A stretch of DNA of 64,000 nt, from positions 62,001-126,000 of the forward strand of contig JAPQWV010000304.1 in the NCBI GenBank assembly GCA_027422505.1. The letters run 5' to 3'. The translations under genes were made by a program, and so were the position numbers. The stretch is from Craterostigma plantagineum. Taxonomy: Eukaryota; Streptophyta; Magnoliopsida; Lamiales; Linderniaceae. A model generated the notes under the pieces. The model saw only the letters and a list, made by a program, of their open reading frames with translations, was not told the DNA's origin and searched no databases. Shown piece after piece: positions 21,976 through 33,952 of the stretch (positions are counted from its first letter, which is position 1; the number at the start of each line of letters is the position of its first letter).

Positions 21976-24686
21976 ATGCAAAATCAAGATGAAATTCGGA
22001 ACCTACCGATTGACATCGCATTCGCTCGCCTCGGAGGTGAATTGACTTTCATAGACATCGATTTTCAGTATAGACGTATCGCGGGTATTGGCTTTGAATT
22101 TTTCTTGTATTTTCTTCATGTCTAACTGAAGAATGGCTAGTGGACCGAAAGAGGATTCCGTCCGATTGGAGGAAGAGAATGGCAGCTGTAAGGGCGAAGA
22201 TTGCGACGTCGTTTGCTTCACTTCCGAAGGATGTTGATCCTTTTTTTCTGACACTCGATCTAGAAGGTCGTTATCGTTGATGTTACTTTGATTTATTTTG
22301 CATTGGTTAAGCTGTGAAGGTGTTTCTGGCAGTACTATTTTATTTATTATGCTTTTTCTCGAACCTAAGGTGGATTACTGGTGGTTTTTGTGTAATGGGC
22401 AACTCTTGAGGTTTTGTGGGTTTTAGATATTTATTACTGTATGATGAATGTAAACTCTATTCTGTTGTTATCTTTCAGGGATTGGCTATCTGGAAGCAAG
22501 GAGAATATATGAAATTCTTTTAAAATCCACCCCAGAAAGCCGTAATATATTTGGACGGCTTTCGGGTTCAGCTGTAAGTTGTCCTGTCAAGTATTATTTG
22601 CTTTATTTTCTGTATAAGTGTTAGGTCTGCTGTATGTCCTTAGAATATGTGAAGCGAATTATGTTGTGCCATATATTTTATGTTTCAACAGGGGGACTGG
22701 GAGGCTGTGGTACGCGCATATGAGAAAGATCAGATTTTTCTGGGTGAGGCTGCCCAAATAATGGTGCAAAATGTTAATTATGAAATGTAAGTATAACTTC
22801 AGTCTCAAAGCAATATTCGCGGTTCTGCCTTATTTGCTCCACGTTTTATGATTAATTAATTCCTTTTTAACTTGCAGCCCATATCTAAAGAAACAAGTTC
22901 AGAAAAGTCAACAACAGCTAGCAGAATTAGAACGGAAGGAAGCTGATATTAAGCGAAATGCAGCTCTCTCGGCAGCTAAATATGCAGAGGCTTGCCAAGA
23001 GTTAGGATTGCAGGTGTAAATTTTGGTTCATATGTTACATTGTTAACCTTGATGGTTGACCTAGTTATTTCACAATTCTGCTCTAAGTGGCTTTTCAGGG
23101 TGTTAATGTGAGGTCAGAATTACTTGAAACAGCCACAAAATCTCTTCCAAGCATTTTCCGCCAGATTTTAGAAGTATTAAACAGTGATTCCGTTTCACGA
23201 GCCATTGAGTTCTACTCAGCCTTTGTTAACGATATTCATACGGAAAAGGATGTACGAAATTTTGTATAGATATATATACATATATATATCCACAGATCAT
23301 ATATACTGCCCATATGAGTTTATTATTACTCCTCAACTTATGGTAACATTTCTGGTGCAGCAAACCCCAATACACGTGTTGCAGAATTTAGTCAGCGTTC
23401 GCAAAAGCCCCCCTACTATCAATATTATTGTGAATCCTGAGATTTCTGATGACTTTACTCGCGATAACCCGAAAGAGATATCAGCAGAAGCAGAAGTTGG
23501 AGAAAGTATTGACTGGGATATTACCGTAGATAGTTCTCAGATAGACTGGGATATAGGGACAGTGGAAACAGAGGATAATGGCAATGGGTTGGGTCCTTAT
23601 GAAATGATAAACGCCAGTGATATTGCCCCAAATTCTCCTCATTCAGATCCTGGCGTTGGTGTGGGTCCAGAGATATCAGTGTCGGAGATTTCTTGGGATG
23701 TGAGCGTTGTTGAACCGCAGGAAGGCGGAGAAGCAGCCTTGTCCAGTACTCCCGCAGAATCGCCCTCTGATTTTGCTAAAAGTGAAACACTGGGAAGTAA
23801 TAATGATAGGAGTCGATTTATGGAGACAGAGTATAGGAACATGATTCTTGATGACCTATATGAGGTATGGTTTCCGTCCGGCTGACTAAAGTATTATGTT
23901 TTCTCATTATATACCGCAACTGCTTGTGTTTTTGTGTTTATATTTTGTTTCTTTGATTTGAAACACCGATACCAGGCGAAAGCATTTCTGAATCAAAGGT
24001 TGCTTGAATTAACGAATGAAGAAACCCTGTCTTTGCAACATCAAGTCCAATCTGTAGCTCCTTTTGTTCTTCAGCAGTATTCTCCAGATGTAATTCAGCC
24101 CATGATATCTGATATCTCGTCAGCCATCTCACTGTTTACTGATAGAAAAACTCGAGACCTGATTATGATACTCAACTCCAGAAGGTAGTTAACGAACAAT
24201 TGACTTCTGTCCTGTCTTTAGAATCTATTGTCAGTCTAATTCTAATACCTGCATTGAGACCTACTTGATTTCCATCTCTATTCCCTATAGTAAGACGTTG
24301 ATTGTTTTCTCTGTGTCTATGTTCAGGTTTTTGGATCGATTGGTGAGCACATTGGAGGAAAAGAAGCATCACGAGGTTAAGTTAAACGACGGATTGAAAG
24401 ATCTTTATATGAAACGCCTGGAGCTACAAAATTCCCTTGCCTCCTCGTGGCCCAAGCAAGTGAGTGCATCTTAGTTGATTGTTAGCATAATATCTGTGTA
24501 CAAAACTCTGTACTGCATTGGCGTCTTTGTTTTGAACTTCTCTTCATTGTGTAGGAAGCAGCACTCGTCAAAGCAAAGGAGCTGAAGAAACTTTGTGAGG
24601 ATACCCTTTCAAGACTATTTGATGGGAGACCCGTTAATATCATTGGAGAGATCAACACATTGTTGAGTAGTGGCTTGCATGCATAG
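21976..24686 (+). CDS. CDK5RAP3: CDK5RAP3 / C53, ER-phagy and ufmylation factor
   Basis: Homologue of CDK5RAP3 (C53), which works with the UFM1 ligase UFL1 and DDRGK1 at the endoplasmic reticulum and links stalled ribosomes to autophagy. Ten exons (21976-22036, 22132-22266, 22479-22573, 22692-22786, 22878-23013, 23099-23251, 23361-23864, 23976-24184, 24327-24459, 24555-24686) all fit GT-AG sites and keep frame, giving 550 residues. It starts [21 protein letters not shown], the conserved N-terminus. A coiled coil ([22 protein letters not shown]) follows. The central acidic disordered region contains three shuffled ATG8/UFM1-interacting motifs, IDWD at 275-278, IDWD at 286-289 and ISWD at 335-338. 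The C-terminal helical part begins at [19 protein letters not shown]. Nothing is missing. Confidence 0.93.
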
Positions 24687-25042
24687 ATTACCGAAAACAT
24701 GGGAACCAATGCCATTTTCTTCTTATCGTATCACAGTCATAATGGATAGTAAGTTAGAACTTAGAAGTCATATAACAGTTATGTAATCTTTCAGACCCGT
24801 ACCTTTGCGTTGATACTTTGTAATCTTTTTTGAGCCATTGATGTTAGAACAGAGGTCTTTCTTTTATATTAATCTAAGCAGCAGCAAACGATCGATGTAA
24901 AGAAAGACGACCCTAGTCAAGATTCATAACTGAGAATTCACCAGATCCGTCGCAGGCAAAGCTTAATAAACCCAAGAACAGAATCCAAGTCAAACAGGAC
25001 AAAAGCAGGAATGTAGTCTTTCTACTCAAATTTCCTTACAGT
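24687..25042. other. Convergent 3' ends of CDK5RAP3 and SPL
   Basis: About 350 bases between the stops of two converging genes, containing their 3' untranslated regions. Nothing else is seen. Confidence 0.5.
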
Positions 25043-26198
25043 TCAAAGTGACCAGTGGATGTGAGGAACTGAAGAATCATAGCCCCTACTGGAACGGTGA
25101 AACTCAGCAAATTGCTCATCGCTAGGCTGAGGCAGCATGCCATAGTGACCACCGTTGCTGCAAGTCTGAGAAGCTTGTTCTAATCCCATATCATGAGGCA
25201 TGTATTGAAACCTGCTGCTTGTCCTTTGACTGCCTTTAGAGCCCCACGAAGTGCAATCAAACTGAACAGTTGGGTGAGCCATGTTCGCAGGGTTGGTCCC
25301 GACGAGATTGTTATGGAGCTCGAGGGTCGAACTAGACGAAGATCCTGAGCCCCATTGGTTTGACAGAAGAGAGAGAGCACTGATTGAGTCCGCGCCGTTT
25401 TGAAAAGGCTCGACAAGGTTGTTGTTATGAGAGCTGCTTTGCCAGGGAAGTTGATTGCTCAGCCCTAGTTCAGAAGTTGGGCATGCCCTGAAGTCCATCA
25501 CAAAGCTCCCTGTTTTTCCATTGTTGTCTGCCATATGACGTGAAAAGAAAGAAAGAAAGAGAAGGAGAAATCAGCGAAAAGATCGTATCTTTCTATCTTT
25601 ATCTGGCTATTGAGTTCTATTTAAGAGATGACTTCTAACCAAACAGTGGCTGAGAAAGAGTTCCATAGCGAGGAGACAGTAGAGATACTGCTTGAGGCTT
25701 CCTCCTACGCTCGTTGTGGTTAGCAAGGCGTCTTCTGCAACTCCTCTTCCCTTGATCAAATTCAGACAGCTGATGGAACCTGGGAAAAAGAAGGCGAACA
25801 GAGCTTGAATCAAACCTTGGGACCTTTCATCGACTGAAGCTGAGGAAAAGAACTCACCTGCTACATTGCTGGCAAAACCTCTGCTCAAGCCCAGCAACTA
25901 TTACCTTGGGGGACTTGGAATGCACGGCGCAAACTCTGTGCCTCGAATAGTAAGCCTTAACATCACTCAGATCTACGTTACACCCCTCAACTTGACACCT
26001 CGGCGGCTGACGACCTTGCACCGCCGCACTCCGCCCCTTTTTTGCAGGAGACTGAGGTCCCGGCGGCGGTCCTCCGTTGCTGCCGCCGGCATTTGAGCTG
26101 ACCCCTTCAAAGTAAATCGTCTTGAGCGAAGAATCTGCAGATGAAAGATAGGATGACGAGCCCTTTTCCATTGTTGTCGAAGCCCAGAAACCTTTCAT
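25043..26198 (-). CDS. SPL9: SBP-box transcription factor, SPL9/SPL15 type
   Basis: Squamosa-promoter-binding-like factor controlling phase change and shoot traits. Three exons, 26198-25858, 25779-25640 and 25527-25043, join in frame (AG|G, G|AC) to give 321 residues. The SBP domain starts at C68 and has both zinc sites (CQVEGC...C...H, and CQQCSRFHQL...C...C) plus the overlapping nuclear signal [17 protein letters not shown]. The intron after CQQCS is at the family's conserved place. Exon 3 encodes ALSLLS inside an intact miR156 target. The C-terminus [13 protein letters not shown] closely resembles the NWSL end of SPL9. M10 (MEKGSSS) at 26171 is an alternative start. An acceptor-like site near 26210 suggests a leader intron. 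The choice between SPL9 and SPL15 is inference. Confidence 0.9.
25361..25380 (-). promoter_or_regulatory. miR156 target site in SPL exon 3
   Basis: On the minus strand the 20 bases read GTGCTCTCTCTCTTCTGTCA, the canonical miR156/157 target found in SPL genes, and the reading frame gives ALSLLS. The transcript should therefore be cleaved or translationally repressed by miR156 in juvenile tissue. Confidence 0.95.
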
Positions 26199-26731
26199 TG
26201 CGCTGTTTCCTGCATCAGGGAAAGAATTAGTTTCTCACCACCTGAGCTTTTAGAAGAGGAGAATCGTCCCAAAGGACACAACAGGTAAGTGATAAGATAA
26301 GATTATACATCAAAATCAAGAATTGGGTTACTGAAGAAAAAAAAGACTGCCCATTCATATGGGTACTCTTTATCTTGCTAATAACGTACTTGCATTCTTT
26401 CTTACTAGGGATCGCTTTGAGTTCTGAACAGTTTTGTATACTTCGTAGTCTGTGACCAACAATTTCAAACGGAGATGGAGAGAGTCAATCTCAATACCCA
26501 CCCACGAAGTGGATTTCTGTAGCGAAAAGCGCACGTTTTTCAATAATTATTAGATATTTTTTTTTTACACTAGCATAGCACGGCTCCTTCTTTCTTTGAT
26601 ATGCAATAATCTGTGAAGATGTGCTGTGCATGTTTGTGTGGTGGCAGCGCAAGTGGTAATAAAGCTATACACCTGACAAAAGGGGCCATAACGCTCGATG
26701 TTGTGAACAGAAAGAAAAACAACAATAATAC

Positions 26732-26764
<33 letters not shown>

Positions 26765-27957
26765 AGGCTGAGCTGAGAGAGACTGTTCTGAGCGCTTTAT
26801 TTGTCGCCATTCATTTACAACGCCTTTTCTTTTCAAGCCTGTTGTTTTCTTGAAATATTTAATAAAGTACACCTCGACACACATGTATTGATTGATTATA
26901 ATATTTTCAAAACGGACTCCTAAACTGAGTCATCATTTGTTTGTTCCTTGACAGTGTACTTAGGCCTTTTTTTTTCAATTAATTTCAGCACTAGCTTAGC
27001 TAGAGTTGCTACTCTTCTTTCTATAGATGGCAAGTGAAAAAGCCAGTACAATACAAACTTCATCACCTAACTTCACAAGGTAATGGAATGGAACCAATCA
27101 TTATATTTGCACATTCTTGTTGAGACAGAAGTTTACCCTAACAAGAAAACTTTCTGGGACGATGATGATATTGATCATGAGATTAGGTTAACTACTGTAC
27201 CTCTTTTCTTGCAACGCTTCTTTTGACCGTTCACTTCTTTTAATAGATCGAAAAAAGTACAAGACTATCTACGTACATAGTTGGAAACTAATCAAGTAAA
27301 CTACGTTTTTAACATTTAATATCGATTTTCATTATTTGAAACTTAGCAAGCAAAGGGCCCATTTTTCATCTGATCATTGACGCAAGATACGAAAATTGGG
27401 CCACTCATTAGATTTTGCAAGGCCATCGACAGTGACAGCCAACGGCTCTTACGTAGACACAAACTCACGCTTTAAATTTATTGAATGGCCCGCAAATAAT
27501 TGCAAGCGCAAATAATTGCAAGTTCTTACACACACGAGACAATATACTGAAAGATTTGAGCTCTAACTTCGTACAGTTAGCAGCAGCCCATCCCTCGAAT
27601 GAACAAAGAAATCCCTTCATTCAAAATGTGTGTCTTGGAAAATGGAAGATGAAGATTTCGATATGAATACATTATTCATAGAAATGAAATGGAACAGCAT
27701 TTTCCTTACAACTCTGAGTTTTGCATATTTCATACTTCGTCTCTACAAACCAACAAGTTACTACAATAGTAGCATCAAACAACAAAACTTCATTCAGCTT
27801 TTGCTTCCAAGAACTCACTTGCTTCTTCTGACAAACCTGCACCTGTAATCAGTAGATTGATTATAAGCAAGAAAACCTTAAAAAGGAAGTATCAGAGACA
27901 ATAAGGGTTGTTCAGCATCAGCTCATACCATGTTTAAGGAGGTTTGTAATGGTCATT
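26199..27957. other. SPL upstream region and intergenic DNA
   Basis: About 1.8 kb. The left half is the promoter and leader of the leftward SPL gene and includes a GA run at 26739-26763. From about 27600 on it is probably the 3' region of the RRM gene; splice-like sites near 27845 and 27930 suggest an intron in that 3' untranslated region. No additional gene is supported. Confidence 0.45.
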
Positions 27958-29640
27958 CTAATATGAACCATAGTAAGGGTAACCACCATAACCACCACCT
28001 TCGGGCGTAGTATCTTTCCTACCACCGTAAGTTGGATAAGAATACTGATGTGCCTGAGAAGAGTATGAAGCTGCAGCTGCTGCTTGCGGGCTTGCGTAAG
28101 AAGCATTTTGATAAGCCGCCATGTAAGGGTTGTAGCCATAACCAATATGGCTCGAAGAAGGGTGCTGATATCCGCCGCCCATATGCCTAGGCATCGACAT
28201 TCCCGAACCAGGCATCTGCTGTTGGAATGCCTTACCTTTGTAATTGTCGGCCAGCTTCACCGTGACGTTTCGCCCCTGCAATTTAATTGCGCAGATTAAC
28301 GAAACTGATGCGAGATTCTCCACTTGTTAAGTGTAAAATCAGGTTATCTACTCACCCCAAGAAACCTTTGGGGGTCGTCTAGAGCTCTCTTGGCACCCTC
28401 CACGGTCTTGTACGTCACAAAACCAAAGCCTCTTCATTTTATATCAATCAATTCAGTCAAGTCAGATTTATTTGGGATGGTTTCTTTTTCCGTGAGAGGA
28501 AGAGAAGAATTACAGAATGTAGGCGATATTTTTACCGGGGCCTGTTTGTATCCTTATCGTAAGCTACAGAGCCCTCTTCGATCTCACCATGCCTTGAAAA
28601 AAAAGATAGCAGCATTTCACTAGTTGTATCTGGCGATAAACCTCCAATGTATAGCTTCCTTTGGGATTGATCTGTTGCTGTGCTAGCGCTGGATAGACCT
28701 TCGCTTGCGAGGTTACAGACAGCCAATCGACCCTATTGATCGGATATTATAAGGAAGAGGATAAAAAGGAAGGAGCTCCATAGAAATGTATATATTAGGA
28801 ACAGAAAGAACAGCGATCGATTCTTACATCAATCATTTTGCTGGGTGCTTTCAGAGCACTCTGTGCTGACTCCATGTCCTTAAACGTAATGAAGCCATAA
28901 CCACGAGAGTTTCCAGTTACTTTGTCGTATATTACAGCACCCTCCTCAATTTCCCCGTGCTCTTCAAATGCCTGAATAATTAATCAGCAATCACCCAACA
29001 AAAAGCACTGAATAAGTAAAGAAAACTTTGCCTGCAAAGAATATACAGTCGCCAAGAGAAGAACAACAAACACAGTCCGCACACAGCAGCATCGCACTCA
29101 CAGCACACAAAGTTTCTGTAGTAGTATTCCAAGCTAAACCACGGACAAAAAGCTTTCGAAGGGCGGGATCAGCACTTGCAACACTTTTAATTTCTTCCGC
29201 AATAGAAGGATATTGAGAAGCTCTTCAACGCCAGAACATGCAAACAAGCACACACATATACATTACGACGTCAATTCACACAGCACCCAGCTCGGAGATA
29301 CACGAAATTGCCTCCGATGGTAGAAAACACTTCCCAAAAAAACACAGCTCGATGAAAAAAAATTCTCAGCTTTAAAGGGGAAAACTGAAAGAACGGCTCA
29401 GAATGCTGTAGAAAACAAGATTTAACCACACAAGAGTTGTAATCCCAGATACAAAAATCAAGGGTTAGGGCATCATTACGCTCTACAGAGAAGGTCGACG
29501 AGCATTGGCTTAGTTAAGGGGTCGACGAGCGCGTGCAACTCTTCGTAGCTCATAAAGAACGATGCCTCCTCGTTCAAGTTGGGCAGAGTTCGACCGTTGG
29601 GTTCTCCTTCCTCGAGCCTCCTCTTCTTGAAAGCGTCCAT
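27958..29640 (-). CDS. Two-RRM RNA-binding protein, UBA2/hnRNP-like
   Basis: Predicted nuclear RNA-binding protein related to UBP1-associated UBA2 proteins. Six exons (29640-29480, 29222-29102, 28971-28828, 28732-28536, 28431-28356, 28275-27958) keep frame and give 338 residues. RRM1 begins at KLFVRGL (about residue 77) with RNP1 SRGYGFITF. RRM2 begins at KLYIGGL (168) with RNP1 PRGFGFVTY, and the intron splits that motif. The C-terminal 90 residues are rich in Gly, Tyr, Ser and Ala and end GGYPYYGSY, a low-complexity tail typical of hnRNP-like proteins. The N-terminus has a short basic stretch (KKRRLEEGE). Two acceptors are possible for exon 2; only the one after GAAG keeps frame. M1 was chosen over an upstream in-frame methionine at 29694 because of family similarity. 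Confidence 0.87.
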
Positions 29641-30181
29641 CTTTAACCTACCCCCTCGCAAATTTCCCCCAACTGTCACTGAAATTTCCCCCAATTGTCA
29701 CTGAAACTCCAACCCCTCGTCTGTAAATTATCCTTCTATTTTCCTCCAATTTTCTTTCTTATTAATGGCGTCATTGTGTACTTTTTTGTAATTTGTCGTA
29801 AATAGAATTGGGCCGACCCATGAACACTATGTTACAATGAATAGTCTCTTTTTTTTTTTCCTGGGAAACGGTGAGAATTTTGATTCATAGCCAAATTGCT
29901 ACTGTCTCCAACGAATAGTCTTTTGACATGAACAAATAATGTATAAGTAGGAAAAAAGAAAAAATTAGCCAAAAAAAACTGTGTATTCAGATATGTATAT
30001 TGCAATGCATGCACACTACGCACTGCAAACACTGATGATCCTATTACAAGCACATGATTGAATATTGCTTGCTCGGATTCGAATAAAGCTGCTCCTTCGA
30101 AATTCGCAGTTCTTCGATGGAGTCCGGCGTTGTTTCGAAGCAAATTTTTCAAAAAAAAAAAAAAAAGATTGCGCCTTTTTT
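29641..30181. other. Gap between RRM gene and MYB-CC gene
   Basis: About 540 bases holding the leader/promoter of the leftward RRM gene and the 3' untranslated region of the MYB-CC gene upstream of it. Nothing else is supported. Confidence 0.5.
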
Positions 30182-31897
30182 TTAGCTTATCTTCGACGGA
30201 AAGACTGCGCCATCTTCATCATCACAATCATCGATCGAATAAGCGTTCGTAGGACATTTATTACGATGAGGCGAAGGGATATTATTATTCTTAGCCTCCA
30301 TGAGATTTTGCTGCTGCTGATCGAACATCATCTTCAGCTGCTTGCTCTGTTCCTCAATCCTCAGCTGTAGGCTCCTTTGAATCTAATTGAACAAAAAAAA
30401 ACTAAGATGTATATTTTATACACCATCAATCATAGACGCAAAATGCGTATCTATTGTTCATTGATATATCGAGCGAGCGAAATGCAAGTGAAACGAAACC
30501 TCGAGTTGCTCGTGGAGGCACTTCTGTACGTCGAGCTGCATCTGCAGCGCTTCCTTTAATTGAACGCTTCTGCGAATATGATTTCGAGATCGTCAAAAGA
30601 ATATTCAGTTCGGCTTAAATGTGTTGAGATTTCGACGATCTTACGTTTGCTTGTCGATCTCAGACGCATCGTTCGAATTCGCACCGCTCTTCTTGTCCGA
30701 TTTTCCTACAATATCAGACCAAAAAAGCACAAAACATAGTACTTTTTCGCCAGAAATTGAAAGAGAAATACCACAAGTTTCGAGTGGGCGTACCGGCGCC
30801 TTCCTCTGGGACATACTTTGCGCTTCGATATTTCTAACGCAAGAGCAAAAAATCAATCCATCAATTACGGAATAAAAAGGCGAAAAGACGAAAAAAAAAA
30901 AAAAAACGTCTCTTTTTAACCTGCAAATGGCTTTTAACATGGAAGATTGTGAGGCCCTTTGCGTCCATGAGCTTCAGAATCGCCTTAGGCGTCGCCTCTA
31001 CGTACGTAGCGCGTAAATAAGTAAGCGTCTCGAAAAATGAAATACGTAAAAAAAGAACTGCGTTCGAGCCATAGACTACTAACTCTCGGGCCCGTCGAGT
31101 CGATTAACGCACTCCACGAACTTATCGTGAAGATCTTGAGTCCATCTAATTCGGGCCTTACCCGTCGACGAAACCGACCCGGGAGATACGGGCGGGTTGG
31201 CGATCGCACTGTTATTGGTAGAAGCACTCGCGGGCGGCGGCGGCGGCCTACTGTGCTGATAAATGCCTTGCGCCAACTGAGATTCGTACAGATTCTGTGA
31301 ATCGATCTGATCATTCAATATGATGTTAGAAAATTACACTGTCTTAAGCTATATGCATATAAGCAGATAAGCTTTTAGGTGACAAAAACTCACTCTGAGA
31401 TTCTGACTCGAAGGGAACGAAAATCGAGGAGGGCTTCTTATGATCATCCTATTGGAGTTGTCGTCGAAATCTCCCAAGAGCTTTCTCTTGAGCTGATTTA
31501 TCTGCTCTCTCTCCGAAGCTGCTCTGCTCAGGGGATTATCATTATTATTGCCGGCGTACGACGAACAATAATCTCCCAGGAAGCCGCCGTCGACCGCCGC
31601 CGGCGAATCGTACCTACTGCTGGAAAAGCCCATGTAAAACTCTGTAGCGAAGAACGCGGAAGAAGGCGAGCCTATTCTGCCTACTATGGTGGTGCTTGGT
31701 TGATTGTTGCTGATATCAGCCGTGAAAATCTGCTTCTGCGAGCCATTATTTGCTGAAGAAGCTGAGGATTGGCCGGCGTAGAATCCCACCGGCGTAAGAT
31801 ATTGGTGGTTGTTACTACCGTAATCTTGTCTGGGGAGATCGGGCGAGAAATCGTCGGAGGCGAACACATTGTTCTGTTGAACTCCTCCTCCCTCCAT
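30182..31897 (-). CDS. MYB-CC transcription factor (PHR1-like)
   Basis: GARP/MYB-CC factor of the PHOSPHATE STARVATION RESPONSE 1-like family. Seven exons (31897-31394, 31294-31084, 30997-30921, 30833-30794, 30705-30645, 30569-30500, 30382-30182) keep frame and give 387 residues. The N-terminus is low-complexity. The single MYB repeat starts near residue 214 (KARIRWTQDLHDKFVECVNRL, then KATPKAILKLM and IFHVKSHLQKYR). The coiled-coil dimerisation domain at about 298-335 reads VQLKEALQMQLDVQKCLHEQLE then IQRSLQLRIEEQ, with the intron inside it as in other family members. An acidic segment (DDCDDEDG) lies near the end. The usual position of the fifth glutamine and leucine heptads is kept. M1 is taken at 31897; an in-frame methionine lies at 31924. 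The specific PHL member is not assigned. Confidence 0.92.
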
Positions 31898-31924
31898 CGA
31901 AAACAAAGAAACGCAATTATTCAA

Positions 31925-32182
31925 GAAAATAATGGGTTATGTATTGTTCTATTTAATCTTAGTAAACTGCAATTTGAGAATCTAGGCGAGGATTGCACAC
32001 GTGGCCAATTCTTTTTTTTTTTTCAATTTTTTTTTCTTATTTCATTATCTACATGTCAACATTTTCATCTTATTACAACTCTTCCTTAACTGGATAGGAA
32101 TGAACAACGATCGATCGCCCTATGACAGAACCAAAGCCGAGAAATCAATTTAAAAAATGGGAAATTGTCATAGTAAAATAAA
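31925..32182. other. MYB-CC upstream region
   Basis: Probable promoter of the leftward MYB-CC gene. It is AT-rich with poly-T runs near 32010-32035. No gene is seen. Confidence 0.45.
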
Positions 32183-32573
32183 GGCCAAAATATAATTTTA
32201 GTTCGCTAAGTTCACATGTTTTTTTTTGGGTCACTATGTTTGATAATTGCAAAAATAGGTAACTAATTATGTACGTTAAAACAAATTCGGGCCACCCTCT
32301 CATTTTTGGGTCACTAACTATACGTGTTTTCAATTTTGGGTCACTAAGTATACACGTTTTAAGTTTTTGGGTCACTATATTAAATCCATTTTCGCATTCA
32401 TACAAACATAGTGACCCAAAATCGAAAACATGTATAATTAGAGAACAAAAAATGAGAGGGTGGCCCAAATTTATTTTGAGATATATAGTTACTGACCTAT
32501 TTTACAATTATCAAACATAGTGATCCAAAAAACAAAACATGTGAACTTAGTGACCTAAAATAATAATTTGGCC
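32183..32573. mobile_element. Foldback MITE, GTGACCC family, copy 2
   Basis: About 390 bp with inverted ends (GGCCAAAAT... and ...AATTTGGCC). The internal phrases match the copy at 2997-3411: TGGGTCACTATGTTTGATAATTGCAAAA on the left and its inverse TTTTACAATTATCAAACATAGTGA on the right. Divergence between the arms and from copy 1 indicates separate, older insertions. It has no coding capacity. Confidence 0.7.
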
Positions 32574-33952
32574 TAAAATAAACGAATACTTTATTGCAGA
32601 AGCTTTTGTCCACTCCCTCGAGACATATAGAGGAAAAAAAATATATAAAAAAAATAAGAAGACAAAACCCCTCATTGTCATTCTCACCCCATAGTATTAA
32701 ATAAAAAATATGTGACCCTTTGCGATTTATCTAACTAACGAGGGAGGTCGATTGGAGAATATGGTTTGTTGGCATCTGTAGCTAGTTTTGTTCTTCTTAT
32801 GGACTGTATTGGAATATATTCATATCCTCGAAGACTAGGAAAAAGAAAAGAAACTTTTCATTTTTGAAGCATATGCACCTTGAAGATCATTCGAAATTTC
32901 TGACACAGTGGGAGGAATTCGTATAATAAAATTTAGGAAGAAAAAAGAAGGATTCTTTACATCTTAATAAGATAAGAGTAAAATATGAAATGTGAAATGG
33001 AGAAGAGTTGTGGTAGCTGGATTATTATTAACATTGTCATTGTCACTTGAAAGTGTCTTTAAACGAGACAGTCTTGTCTCCTTAGGCCTCCCAGCGATGT
33101 ATTTTATCCGTAAAGGCTTAATTCATTACATATAATATCAGGACAAGAACTGAATCCAAAGTTGATATAAAAAAAAATGGAGTAATAAGGGTTTCGATAT
33201 ACAGATTGTATAGGGGAGATAAATATATTGCCCCGACCAATTAAATGTTAGTTACCTACATATGAATTTCAGATGAATCAGAAGTTTTATTACATTGGCA
33301 TGACAGATGTCATGAGGAATCTTTTGTAGATGAGACTAAGACACAAGAGAAAATCGAATCCGAATTGGCCTATACAAAAAGTTCAGAATTCGAAGAAACT
33401 CCACGGACTAACCGATGATCTAAATGTCGCGTTTTAGATAACATGGAATTTCGATTTTTGTTTTATTACATATATGGAATGGATCAAGAGTCGACATTAA
33501 CCCATCTGTTTAAATTCCCACCGATTTTTTTGCTGAAGGGGTGGTAATAAAAGGCGAAGAACGTGAAGATTTGCACAAATTTTTTCGTAGTTCCTACGAA
33601 GAACAATCATCATATATGGAAAATATTCACCGTACAGTGAAATATATGATAAGTCCTTTTATGATAATACCGTCATCTGATTGACCGTTCACAGTTAATT
33701 CTTTTCATATTCTGATAAAGGAAATGTATGTTGTTTCTTAGAAATGTGATTCTGATAAATCTGGCATGATATTGTTACAATATAGTGTGAACAAGAAAAA
33801 GATGACGTGGTCGTTGATGTCATGGATATTGGTTAAAGCTTGTCAATTTTTGTTTTAGTAAAAATGCTAAATGATTTAGGCTTCAAAACGCCACGACTCG
33901 ACACTAGCTACTTGTGCAAAACTTATTTAAATAATAAAATATACACTATATG
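32574..33952. other. Gene-poor AT-rich region
   Basis: About 1.4 kb with no supported coding sequence, RNA or clear repeat beyond simple AT-rich stretches. Confidence 0.5.
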
